A DNA stretch of 35,942 nt from Sediminibacterium sp. (lineage in GTDB: Bacteria > Bacteroidota > Bacteroidia > Chitinophagales > Chitinophagaceae). The stretch covers positions 56,096-92,037 of the forward strand of contig JAQTZD010000001.1 in assembly GCA_028687975.1 (NCBI GenBank). Reading direction: 5' to 3'. Shown here piece after piece: positions 17,282 through 24,720 of this stretch. The notes under the pieces were generated by a model. It made no database searches and was not told the origin of the DNA. It saw only the letters and a list, made by a program, of their open reading frames with translations. The position numbers and the translations under genes were made by a program. The first letter of the stretch is position 1. Each line of letters opens with the position of its first letter.

Positions 17282-17464
17282 ATGAAAAAGCTGTTATTCG
17301 TTTTAGCATTAGGCGCTTTCGTAGCCTGCAAATCTGGTGAGAACACTGAAGTTAAAGCTGACACTGCTGCTGCAACTGTAGACACTGCTGCTGTAACTGT
17401 TGATACTGCTGCTGCAACTGTTGATACTGCAAAAGCTGCGGTTGACACAACTGTTAAGAAGTAA
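17282..17464 (+). CDS. Small lipoprotein with 7-residue tandem repeats
   Basis: A 60-residue protein. The N-terminus is a lipoprotein-style signal with a lipobox FVAC (Cys16), followed by a 45-residue mature part. That part consists mainly of five units of the 7-residue pattern DTAAATV, each encoded by a 21-bp unit beginning at 17360, 17381, 17402, 17423 and 17444, with later units drifting (DTAKAAV, DTTVKK). It is Ala/Val/Thr-rich, acidic at Asp and would be flexible or helical. It has its own terminator at 17560. It is divergent from the ECF sigma gene and may respond to it. I do not know its function; outer-membrane lipoprotein is the inference. Confidence 0.82.
   Translation: MKKLLFVLALGAFVACKSGENTEVKADTAAATVDTAAVTVDTAAATVDTAKAAVDTTVKK
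17360..17455 (+). repeat. 21-bp in-frame tandem repeat
   Basis: Five consecutive 21-bp units starting with GAC or GAT and containing ACTGCTGCT; the first three are nearly identical, the last two diverged. They encode the DTAAATV repeats of the small lipoprotein. Confidence 0.9.
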
Positions 17465-17559
17465 TTCGATTAATCTACTGGTGAATTTGATCCTGTGAAT
17501 CCAGCTTGCGGACAGAACAGTAGACAGAAAAGTTTTCATATGGCAAGCAATCGTTAGAG

Positions 17560-17592
17560 GCCGCTCCGTTTCCACGGAGGGGCTTTTTTTTT
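17560..17592 (+). terminator. Intrinsic terminator of the repeat lipoprotein gene
   Basis: Stem GCCGCTCCGT / ACGGAGGGGC (17560-17583) with one mismatch and loop TTCC, followed by nine T. It lies 95 bp after the lipoprotein stop and isolates it from the aromatic operon. Confidence 0.88.
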
Positions 17593-17652
17593 AGATGGAT
17601 ATGCTGTAACTCATGCCTCGGTAGGGTTTGCGCAATTACCCTGATCAGCTAA

Positions 17653-17672
17653 AAACTAACGAACCTTAGTTT
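17653..17672. promoter_or_regulatory. Inverted repeat upstream of the aromatic operon promoter
   Basis: AAACTAA (17653-17659) and TTAGTTT (17666-17672) form a 7-bp inverted repeat with a 6-bp spacer, about 22 bp before the -33 TTG. A second palindrome, TTGCGCAA, is at 17628-17635. Both are candidate operator sites; neither matches a regulator I can name. Confidence 0.35.
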
Positions 17673-17693
17673 AAAAAATGGAAAAAAGTTTTT

Positions 17694-17720
17694 TTGCTTT
17701 CTGATCATTAACTATATTTG
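17694..17720 (+). promoter_or_regulatory. Promoter of the leader peptide and aromatic operon
   Basis: TATATTTG (17713-17720) is a perfect TAnnTTTG -7 box. TTG at 17694-17696 is a plausible -33 element with a 16-bp spacer, slightly short. The predicted start near 17725 is almost at the leader-peptide ATG (17727), so the transcript would be nearly leaderless. Confidence 0.65.
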
Positions 17721-17726
17721 ACCATC

Positions 17727-17810
17727 ATGCAAACAATCAACAACCTGTTTTACTTTTTCTTTTACTTCTACTTTAGAACAAGTAGCCGGGTCCAGTTTGC
17801 AAAAGCGTAA
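17727..17810 (+). CDS. Phe/Tyr leader peptide of the aromatic operon attenuator
   Basis: A 27-codon reading frame that is too short for usual gene calling. Codons 8-16 are nine consecutive aromatic codons, reading FYFFFYFYF (six Phe, three Tyr), and another Phe is codon 24. It ends with TAA at 17808-17810, 23 bp before the attenuator hairpin. A -7 box lies 6 bp upstream of its ATG. Such a stretch is the signature of attenuation by ribosome stalling when charged tRNA-Phe or tRNA-Tyr is scarce. It has no protein role of its own. The gene that follows, pheA, makes the Phe precursor, and tyrA and the DAHP synthase follow in the same operon. Confidence 0.92.
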   Translation: MQTINNLFYFFFYFYFRTSSRVQFAKA

Positions 17811-17862
17811 AACTTTTTTAAAGTCAAAATATGGTCCCGGTTAATTCCGGGACTTTTTTTTT
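17768..17862 (+). promoter_or_regulatory. Attenuator with alternative RNA hairpins
   Basis: Three mutually exclusive pairings can be drawn. Arm 1 CTACTT (17768-17773, inside the last aromatic codons) pairs with AAGTAG (17780-17785), the 1:2 protector. Arm 2 TAGCCGGG (17783-17790) can instead pair with CCCGGTTA (17836-17843), the 2:3 antiterminator (8 bp with one G-U). Arm 3 GTCCCGG (17834-17840) pairs with CCGGGAC (17847-17853) followed by nine T (17854-17862), the 3:4 terminator. A ribosome stalled on Phe/Tyr codons covers arm 1 and frees arm 2; a ribosome that reaches the stop codon covers arm 2 and lets the terminator form. This is the classic attenuator design. Confidence 0.88.
17834..17862 (+). 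terminator. Attenuator terminator before pheA
   Basis: Perfect 7-bp GC-rich stem GTCCCGG / CCGGGAC, loop TTAATT, then nine T. It lies 51 bp before the pheA start. Expected to stop transcription when Phe and Tyr are plentiful. Confidence 0.92.
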
Positions 17863-17913
17863 GCCGCCCGCCCAGCGGAATCCGGATTGCACCGGAAAAA
17901 GGGCAACAAGTAT

Positions 17914-18801
17914 ATGCCTACAAAAAGAACAACTGAAACTGCATCAGCAACAGGCGCCCGTGCCGCCGCAGAAGGTATTTGTATACAAGGTTTTGAAGGT
18001 TGCTTTCACCAGGTAGCTGCCAGACAGTTTTTTGGAAAACAGGTGCAGGTGATACCTTGCTCTTCGTTCCGGGAACTGGTCCGCATTGCCTCCGATGCCA
18101 AACAGGCTGCAGGTGCTGTCATGGCTATTGAAAATTCCATTGCAGGAAGCATTCTCCCCAACTACAATCTGCTGCAGCAATCTAACCTGAAAGTGATCGG
18201 CGAAGTGTACCTCTCCATCAGTCAGAACCTGATGGTGAACAGAGGGGTACAGTTAAAGGATATTAAAGAAGTACACAGTCATCCTATGGCCATTTTACAA
18301 TGCCTGGATTTTCTGGAGAAGTACAACTGGAAACTGATCGAAACAGAAGATACTGCGTTGAGTGCAAAAAATGTTCAGCAGCACAAAAGCAAACATATTG
18401 CCGCTATTGCCAGTAAACTGGCAGCAGAACTGTTCGACCTGGACATTATTGGCCCGGATATACAAACACAGAAAACCAACATCACCCGTTTTCTGATTCT
18501 GAAAAGGGCCAAGGAAGTAAAGGAGATACCTGGTGCAGATAAAGCGTCACTATACTTTCAGACGAACCATTCCAAGGGAATACTGGCACAGGTACTCATG
18601 GCCATTGCAAAGGAAGATGTGAACCTCAGCAAATTGCAGAGCATGCCTATTCCCGGCAGCAAATTCAAATACGGTTTTTATGCCGATATGGAATTTGAAG
18701 ACAAAGCACAGTTGAACCGTGTATTGAAAGCAATGGAATCATTAACCAATAACGTAAAAATATTTGGTGTTTATAAAAAAGGCAAACTGGTAAAAGGATA
18801 A
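17914..18801 (+). CDS. pheA: Prephenate dehydratase with C-terminal ACT domain
   Basis: A 295-residue cytoplasmic enzyme that converts prephenate to phenylpyruvate. The catalytic domain has GFEGCFHQVAA near the start, VMAIENSIAGSILPNYNLL and the catalytic TRF motif (Thr191-Arg192-Phe193). An ACT regulatory domain occupies about 213-290; the usual Phe-sensing ESRP motif reads QSMP here (242-245). It has no chorismate mutase domain; that activity is fused to the DAHP synthase four genes downstream. I take the ATG at 17914; a TTG at 17887 would add nine residues. It is the first structural gene after the Phe/Tyr attenuator, and the aminotransferase follows 3 bp after its stop. Confidence 0.95.
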   Translation: MPTKRTTETASATGARAAAEGICIQGFEGCFHQVAARQFFGKQVQVIPCSSFRELVRIASDAKQAAGAVMAIENSIAGSILPNYNLLQQSNLKVIGEVYLSISQNLMVNRGVQLKDIKEVHSHPMAILQCLDFLEKYNWKLIETEDTALSAKNVQQHKSKHIAAIASKLAAELFDLDIIGPDIQTQKTNITRFLILKRAKEVKEIPGADKASLYFQTNHSKGILAQVLMAIAKEDVNLSKLQSMPIPGSKFKYGFYADMEFEDKAQLNRVLKAMESLTNNVKIFGVYKKGKLVKG

Positions 18802-18804
18802 GCT

Positions 18805-19959
18805 ATGCAGATCGAGAAAGCAAAAAGATTGTCGGGAATCGGAGAATATTATTTTTCTCAGAAACTCCGTGAAATTGATACCCTGAATCAGCAGGGGAAA
18901 AACATTATTAACCTGGGTATCGGAAGTCCGGATTTACCTCCGCATCCTTCTGTAATAGGCGTGTTGCAACAGGAGGCTGCCAAGCCCAACGTACATGCTT
19001 ATCAGTCTTATAAAGGATCACCAGTTCTCCGGAACGCTATTGCTCATTGGTATGCCAGCTGGTACAATGTGCAGCTGAATCCGGATACTGAAATTCTGCC
19101 GCTGATCGGCAGTAAGGAAGGTATTATGCATATTTGCATGACTTACCTCAACGAAGGCGATCAGGTGCTGATTCCCAACCCGGGGTATCCCACATACAGC
19201 AGTGCGGTGAAACTGGCCGGCGGTGTTCCGGTATATTTTGAGCTTACAGAAGCCAATGGGTGGGAACCCGATTTTGATGCGCTGGAGCAAATGGATTTAT
19301 CTAAAGTAAAGCTGATGTGGGTAAACTATCCGCAGATGCCTACCGGCAAACTGCCTTCAGCACATTTGTTTGAACGGCTGGTTGCTTTCGGCATTCAGCA
19401 CGGAATATTGATTTGTCACGACAATCCATACAGTTTTATATTAAACGATCATCCGCAAAGTCTCTTGTCTGTACCCGGTGCAAAAGAAGTAGTGATCGAA
19501 CTGAATTCGCTCAGTAAAAGCCAGAATATGGCCGGCTGGAGAGTAGGCATGATCTGTGCAGCAAAGGAAAGAGTGGATGAAATCCTCACGTTTAAAAGCA
19601 ATATGGACAGCGGTATGTTTTTGCCCATTCAGCTGGCCGCTGCCGCTGCGCTTGGTTTGGGAAAAGACTGGTACGATGAAGTGAATGCGGTATACCGTTT
19701 ACGCAGAGAGAAAGTATTTGAATTGCTGAACGCGTTGAACTGTACCTATTCCAAAGACCAGGTAGGTATGTTTGTTTGGGCAAAGATACCGGCAGGGGTA
19801 AAAGACGGATACGAACTCAGCGACCGGGTATTGTACAACAACAATGTGTTCATTACGCCCGGCGGCATATTCGGATCGGCCGGAAACGGATATATAAGGA
19901 TCAGTTTATGCGGCAGTATAGACAAGTTTGATACAGCAATCGGCAGAATAAAGAATTAA
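18805..19959 (+). CDS. Class I/II aminotransferase (probably aromatic amino acid)
   Basis: A 384-residue PLP-dependent fold-type I aminotransferase. It shows GIGSPDLPPHP, the substrate-loop YKGSPVLRNAIAHWY, NPGYPTYSSA, the YPQMPTG segment where most members have YPNNPTG, and the PLP lysine Lys238 in SLSKSQNMAGWRVG, with a matching Arg in the C-terminal domain. It lies between pheA and tyrA (3 bp and 9 bp gaps), so the natural reading is transamination of phenylpyruvate and 4-hydroxyphenylpyruvate to Phe and Tyr. Sequence style also resembles LL-diaminopimelate and aspartate aminotransferases, and the exact substrate is not provable here. Confidence 0.93.
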   Translation: MQIEKAKRLSGIGEYYFSQKLREIDTLNQQGKNIINLGIGSPDLPPHPSVIGVLQQEAAKPNVHAYQSYKGSPVLRNAIAHWYASWYNVQLNPDTEILPLIGSKEGIMHICMTYLNEGDQVLIPNPGYPTYSSAVKLAGGVPVYFELTEANGWEPDFDALEQMDLSKVKLMWVNYPQMPTGKLPSAHLFERLVAFGIQHGILICHDNPYSFILNDHPQSLLSVPGAKEVVIELNSLSKSQNMAGWRVGMICAAKERVDEILTFKSNMDSGMFLPIQLAAAAALGLGKDWYDEVNAVYRLRREKVFELLNALNCTYSKDQVGMFVWAKIPAGVKDGYELSDRVLYNNNVFITPGGIFGSAGNGYIRISLCGSIDKFDTAIGRIKN

Positions 19960-19968
19960 AGAATCGTT

Positions 19969-20808
19969 ATGACAATCGCAATAATTGGTGTGGGTTTGAT
20001 CGGAGGTTCCATGGCGCTGGTATTGAAAGAAAAAGGGCTGGTACAAAAAGTGATTGGGGTGGATGCCAATCCGGAACACGCGAAACAAGCCGTTGAACTG
20101 GGGTTGGTGGATGAATGTACTACACTCGAAAAAGCAGTGGACGAATCGGATCTGGTATTACTGGCTACCCCCATGGGCGCTTCAGAAAAATTATTGCCGC
20201 AGATCCTGGATCGGGTACAAAAGCAGGTGGTCTTCGACGTGGGTTCCACCAAAAACAGCATTTGTACTGTTGTTGCAGACCATCCGAACCGGAAGAGATT
20301 TGTGGCAACGCACCCTATGTGGGGTACGGAAAACAGCGGTCCTGTAGCGGCGGAAAAAACAGCTTTTGCTAAAAAAGCAACCGTAATCTGCAACAAAGCA
20401 GACAGTGACGCCGATGCCGTTGCACTGGTAGAAAAAATATATGGATTGTTGCAAATGCATATTCTGTATATGGATGCGGCAGATCACGACACGCATGTGG
20501 CATATATCAGTCATATTTCACATATAACTTCTTTTGCCCTGGCGAACACCGTTTTGGAGAAAGAACGTGAAGAAGATGCCATTTTTGAGTTGGCGAGTGG
20601 TGGTTTTGAAAGTACTGTACGACTGGCGAAGAGTAATCCGGACATGTGGGTGCCCATTTTTATGCAAAACAGGGACAATGTGCTGGATGTGTTGAACGAA
20701 CTGATTGTACAATTGAGGAAGTTCAAGTCTTGTTTGGAGAAAGAGAATTACACTTATTTGGAAGAATTGATTAAAAACGCAAACGGGATCAGGCGGATTC
20801 TGAAGTAA
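19969..20808 (+). CDS. tyrA: Prephenate dehydrogenase
   Basis: A 279-residue NAD(P)-dependent enzyme that oxidatively decarboxylates prephenate to 4-hydroxyphenylpyruvate. The N-terminus has the Rossmann motif GVGLIGGS (residues 7-14), and THPMWGTENSGP carries the conserved active-site His. The helical dimerisation domain follows (SHISHITSFALANT). It has no ACT domain, so feedback by Tyr is not obvious from the sequence. It starts at the ATG at 19969, 9 bp after the aminotransferase stop. Confidence 0.94.
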   Translation: MTIAIIGVGLIGGSMALVLKEKGLVQKVIGVDANPEHAKQAVELGLVDECTTLEKAVDESDLVLLATPMGASEKLLPQILDRVQKQVVFDVGSTKNSICTVVADHPNRKRFVATHPMWGTENSGPVAAEKTAFAKKATVICNKADSDADAVALVEKIYGLLQMHILYMDAADHDTHVAYISHISHITSFALANTVLEKEREEDAIFELASGGFESTVRLAKSNPDMWVPIFMQNRDNVLDVLNELIVQLRKFKSCLEKENYTYLEELIKNANGIRRILK

Positions 20809-20836
20809 AAAAACGAGCAAAGCCCTATATATAGAG

Positions 20837-20844
20837 TACCTTTG
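20837..20844 (+). promoter_or_regulatory. Internal -7 box before the DEAD-box gene
   Basis: TACCTTTG fits TAnnTTTG and would start a transcript near 20849, 13 nt before the ATG. No -33 TTG is seen at the right distance. It suggests the helicase and the downstream aro genes can also be transcribed independently of the attenuator. Confidence 0.45.
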
Positions 20845-20861
20845 CACAAATTTTAAATTAA

Positions 20862-22541
20862 ATGATGACATTCGAAGGGTTGGGAATTGATGAAAGATTG
20901 ATTCGAGCAACCACAGAGTTGGGGTATGTGAACCCAACCGCAATTCAGGAACAAGCGATACCGGTTTTATTAAGCGGTACCACAGATTTTATCGGTTTGG
21001 CCCAAACCGGAACAGGAAAAACAGCAGCATTTGGTTTACCGCTGCTTCATGTAATTGATGCAGCTGCGAAATATCCCCAGGCACTGGTGGTATGTCCTAC
21101 CCGTGAACTTTGCCTGCAAATTGTAAAAGAGATCGAGCTCTTTAAGAAATACATGACCGGAATTTCTGTACTGGCAGTATATGGAGGTTCTTCTATTGGA
21201 CTCCAGATCCGCGACCTTAAAAGGGGTGTGCAGATTGTAGTGGCTACGCCGGGCAGACTGATCGATTTGATTGAGCGTAAAGCAATCAATCTGGAACAGA
21301 TTAAATATGTAGTACTGGACGAAGCAGATGAAATGCTGAATATGGGATTCCAGGATGATATTGAGTTTATCCTGAAGAATACACCGCAGCGAGACAGTAC
21401 ATGGTTGTTCAGTGCAACCATGCCACCGGAAATCCGTAAAGTGAGCAAGCGCTACATGAAGGATCCGAAGGAAGTGACAGTCGGTAAGGTAAATATGGCC
21501 AACAAAAGCATTGATCACCAGTATTACCTCACCACGGCACAGCACCGTTACGAAACACTGAAGCGGATCATCGATTTTAATCCGGGTATTTATGGGATCA
21601 TTTTTACCAGGACCAAGATGGATGCACAGGATATTTCCGAAAAGCTGACCAGGGAAGGATACGATATTGATGCCCTGCACGGAGACCTTACACAAGGTCA
21701 ACGGGACAAAGTGATGGGACAGTTCCGCGATAAGAGCCTTCAGTTACTGATTGCAACCGATGTTGCTGCAAGAGGAATTGATGTACAGGGAATTACCCAT
21801 GTAATCAATTATGAGTTGCCCGACGATGTGGAAGTGTACACACACCGCAGCGGCCGTACCGGAAGGGCCGGAAACCAGGGAATCTGTATTTCGATCATTC
21901 ATGCCAAAGAAGCGTACAAGCTGAAGCAGATTGAAAGAATCAATAATTCACAGTTCCATAAACTGGATATTCCTTCCGGAAAAGATGTATGCCGCAAGCA
22001 GTTCTTCCATTTTATGGATAAGCTGCTCAGTACCGATATCAGCCATGGCGATTATGAAACCTATGTGCCCATGCTGTCAGAGCGCTTTGCAGATGTAACT
22101 AAGGAGGATGTATTGAAGCGGGTAGCCGCGATGGAATTCGATCGCTTCCTGAAATACTATGAAAATGCAGAAGACCTGAACCTGCGCGACAAGGGCAGAA
22201 GAGATATTACTGAAAGAAGCGGAGACAGAAACAAGAGCAGAGATGGTGGCAGGGGAGATGGAAGAAAGGAATACAGCAGAGGTGGTGGCAGTGGTTACAC
22301 AAGATTGTTTGTGAACCTCGGAACCAAGGATGGATTCTTCAAAGCCAGTTTCCTTCAGTTCATCCTCGATATGAGTGATCTTAAAAAAGAAGTACTCGGA
22401 AGAATTGATATGAAGGATATGAACAGCTGGATTGAAATTGAAAAAGGAGTTGCACAGCAGATGATTCGTTCACTTGATGGTAAAAACTACAAGGGTAGAA
22501 GGATCAGGATGAATGATGCAGATACCGGTGGAAGAAGATAA
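20862..22541 (+). CDS. DEAD-box RNA helicase with DbpA-like C-terminal RNA-binding domain
   Basis: A 559-residue ATP-dependent RNA helicase. Motifs: Q motif (TAIQEQAIPVL), I AQTGTGKT (47-54), Ib/GG/TPGR, II DEAD (153-156), III SAT (184-186), and VI HRSGRTGRAG. After the two RecA domains comes an RG-rich linker (about 435-480) and a C-terminal DbpA-type RNA-binding domain (about 483-556) with FVNLGTKDGFFKASFLQFIL. The role is RNA or ribosome remodelling, perhaps at low temperature. Tandem ATGs at 20862 and 20865 make the start uncertain by one residue. It is embedded in the aromatic operon, 53 bp after tyrA, with its own -7 box. Confidence 0.95.
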   Translation: MMTFEGLGIDERLIRATTELGYVNPTAIQEQAIPVLLSGTTDFIGLAQTGTGKTAAFGLPLLHVIDAAAKYPQALVVCPTRELCLQIVKEIELFKKYMTGISVLAVYGGSSIGLQIRDLKRGVQIVVATPGRLIDLIERKAINLEQIKYVVLDEADEMLNMGFQDDIEFILKNTPQRDSTWLFSATMPPEIRKVSKRYMKDPKEVTVGKVNMANKSIDHQYYLTTAQHRYETLKRIIDFNPGIYGIIFTRTKMDAQDISEKLTREGYDIDALHGDLTQGQRDKVMGQFRDKSLQLLIATDVAARGIDVQGITHVINYELPDDVEVYTHRSGRTGRAGNQGICISIIHAKEAYKLKQIERINNSQFHKLDIPSGKDVCRKQFFHFMDKLLSTDISHGDYETYVPMLSERFADVTKEDVLKRVAAMEFDRFLKYYENAEDLNLRDKGRRDITERSGDRNKSRDGGRGDGRKEYSRGGGSGYTRLFVNLGTKDGFFKASFLQFILDMSDLKKEVLGRIDMKDMNSWIEIEKGVAQQMIRSLDGKNYKGRRIRMNDADTGGRR

Positions 22542-22593
22542 TTTTTTTAATCAGGAGATTGCCAATTTCAGAATATAGAACAAAGATCAATTT

Positions 22594-23679
22594 ATGGAAC
22601 AGACCGTTCAACAGGCAGTTGATATTAAGCAACTGCTGACCAAGAGGCCGCTGATTATTTCCGGCCCATGCAGTGCAGAAACCGAAGAACAGGTAATGCA
22701 GACTGCTATTCGTTTAGCTGCAACAGGAAAAGTGGACATTATGCGTGCAGGTATCTGGAAACCGAGAACCCGCCCCGGCAGTTTTGAAGGTGTTGGAACC
22801 AAGGGGTTGCCCTGGTTACAGCAGGCTCGTAAAACAACAGGGCTGCCTGTAGCCGTAGAAGTGGCAACCGGAAAACAGGTGGAAGATGCATTGCATTTTG
22901 GCGTGGATGTTTTATGGATTGGCGCTAGAACTACTGTAAACCCCTTCAGTGTTCAGGATGTGGCAGACGCACTGAAAGGTGTGGATGTACCCGTACTGAT
23001 CAAAAATCCGATCAATCCCGATCTGGAATTGTGGATTGGCGCAGTGGAGCGTGTAGCAAAAGCCGGTATTCAAAACATCGGTTTGATTCATCGCGGATTC
23101 AGTTCTTATGGAAATACGGAATACCGTAATGCCCCCATGTGGCATCTGGCAATTGAAATGAAACGTCGTAACCCGGGCATGCTGATGATCAACGATCCGT
23201 CACATATCTGTGGCAGAAGAGATATTCTCTCTGCTGTGGCTCAGAAGGCCATTGATCTCGATTTCGACGGACTCATCATCGAAAGTCATATTGATCCGGA
23301 TAATGCATGGAGCGATGCCAAACAGCAGATTACTCCTGAGCGTCTGGCCGAAATGCTCAACGGAATTAAATGGAGAAGAGAAGACATCAACTCCGAAGAA
23401 TTGCATGCGCAAATGGAAAAAATGCGTTCACAGATCAATCACCTGGATGATGAATTGATGCAATTGCTGGGACAGCGTATGAAAGTGGCAGAACAAATTG
23501 GTCAGTATAAGAAAGACAACAATATCACCATATTGCAAACCAATCGCTGGAATGAAATTCTGGAGCGGGCATTTGTGAAAGGCGAGCAACTGGGTCTGGG
23601 TAAAGAATTTATTACCAAGTATTTTGATGCGGTACATATGGAAAGCATCAATCATCAGAATAAGATCATGAATTCATAG
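22594..23679 (+). CDS. Fused DAHP synthase - chorismate mutase
   Basis: A 361-residue bifunctional enzyme. The N-terminal 260 residues are a type I-beta DAHP synthase (condenses phosphoenolpyruvate and erythrose 4-phosphate): GPCSAETEEQV, GIWKPRTRPGSFEG, and DPSHICGRRD. The C-terminal about 268-350 is an AroQ chorismate mutase with the RSQINHLDDELMQLLGQR helix and KVAEQIGQYK. This fusion joins the first step of the common pathway to the branch step, and feeds prephenate to PheA and TyrA encoded upstream. It ends 1 bp before the aroB start. Together with pheA lacking a mutase domain, this places the mutase activity only here within the window. Confidence 0.95.
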   Translation: MEQTVQQAVDIKQLLTKRPLIISGPCSAETEEQVMQTAIRLAATGKVDIMRAGIWKPRTRPGSFEGVGTKGLPWLQQARKTTGLPVAVEVATGKQVEDALHFGVDVLWIGARTTVNPFSVQDVADALKGVDVPVLIKNPINPDLELWIGAVERVAKAGIQNIGLIHRGFSSYGNTEYRNAPMWHLAIEMKRRNPGMLMINDPSHICGRRDILSAVAQKAIDLDFDGLIIESHIDPDNAWSDAKQQITPERLAEMLNGIKWRREDINSEELHAQMEKMRSQINHLDDELMQLLGQRMKVAEQIGQYKKDNNITILQTNRWNEILERAFVKGEQLGLGKEFITKYFDAVHMESINHQNKIMNS

Positions 23680-23680
23680 T

Positions 23681-24700
23681 ATGCAGAAGAAGACAATATC
23701 ATTTTCTACCAGGCAAACTGCTTTCTATTTTGACGCTTCTTTTTCCCATCTGGGAAAACTGGTTTCAAAAGAGAAAGCAGTGATTGTTACCGATGAAAAT
23801 CTGTTTAATGCACATAAAAGCAAGCTGAAGGGATGGAATACGATTGTACTCAAGCCCGGGGAGCAGTTTAAAGTGCAGCAAACAGTAGACGTTGTAATAG
23901 GCCAGCTGATTGCGCTCGGAGCCGACCGCCAGTCTGTACTGATTGGTTTTGGCGGTGGGGTGATTACGGATATTACCGGTTATGTGGCCGGCATTTACAT
24001 GCGTGGAATTGAATTTGGTTTTGTGCCAACTTCTGTATTGGCCATGGTAGATGCAGCCATCGGAGGTAAGAACGGTATAGATGTTGGGGTATATAAAAAT
24101 ATGGTTGGCCTGATCCGGCAACCGGCTTTTCTGCTCTACGATTATACTTTGTTGAAAACGCTTCCATTGACTGAATGGCAAAATGGATTTGCAGAAATCA
24201 TTAAGCATGCGGCCATTAAAGATGCGGCCATGTTTAAAGAACTGGAATCCAACAGCCTGGCAAAATACAGGAACAACAAGTTGTTGCTGGCCAAACTCAT
24301 TCAGCGGAATGCCATGATTAAGATTAAGGTGGTGGTGAACGATGAGTTTGAAAAAGGAGAACGCAGATTGCTCAACTTCGGGCATACCCTCGGGCATGCT
24401 ATTGAGAATATGTACGAATTGAGTCACGGACAAGCCATCAGCATAGGTATGACCTATGCGGCGCTGATGTCTGAACAGCTGAAATTCTTTACTGGAGCAA
24501 AGCAATTGATTGCTTTGCTGAACAAATACGGCTTGCCAACCCTGGTGGAGTTTGATGCGAAGAAGGCATTCAAAGTATTGCTCAAAGACAAGAAGAAAGA
24601 AAATGTTTCCATCAACTATATTCTTCTTCAGAAAATCGGGAAGGGGGTGATACAACCCTTACTTCTTGTTCAGTTACAAGACATATTCAGGAAATTTTAA
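23681..24700 (+). CDS. aroB: 3-dehydroquinate synthase
   Basis: A 339-residue NAD- and zinc-dependent enzyme for the second shikimate-pathway step (DAHP to 3-dehydroquinate). Signatures are the glycine-rich FGGGVITDITGYVAG, VPTSVLAMVDAAIGGKNGID, and the metal ligand region RRLLNFGHTLGHAIE plus LSHGQAISIGM. The ATG is separated from the preceding stop by one base, so translation is coupled to the DAHP synthase gene. Its length is at the shorter end of the family (about 340-370). Confidence 0.96.
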   Translation: MQKKTISFSTRQTAFYFDASFSHLGKLVSKEKAVIVTDENLFNAHKSKLKGWNTIVLKPGEQFKVQQTVDVVIGQLIALGADRQSVLIGFGGGVITDITGYVAGIYMRGIEFGFVPTSVLAMVDAAIGGKNGIDVGVYKNMVGLIRQPAFLLYDYTLLKTLPLTEWQNGFAEIIKHAAIKDAAMFKELESNSLAKYRNNKLLLAKLIQRNAMIKIKVVVNDEFEKGERRLLNFGHTLGHAIENMYELSHGQAISIGMTYAALMSEQLKFFTGAKQLIALLNKYGLPTLVEFDAKKAFKVLLKDKKKENVSINYILLQKIGKGVIQPLLLVQLQDIFRKF

Positions 24701-24720
24701 AATAAGTGGAATAGGCAGCT

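Noticed and set aside
17266..17448. A minus-strand frame full of Ala/Val/Ser/Thr repeats opposite the repeat lipoprotein.
   Set aside because: It is the antisense reading of the 21-bp repeats.
17887..17913. TTG start for pheA.
   Set aside because: The ATG at 17914 is in frame and adequate; nine extra residues (MHRKKGNKY) are not family-like.
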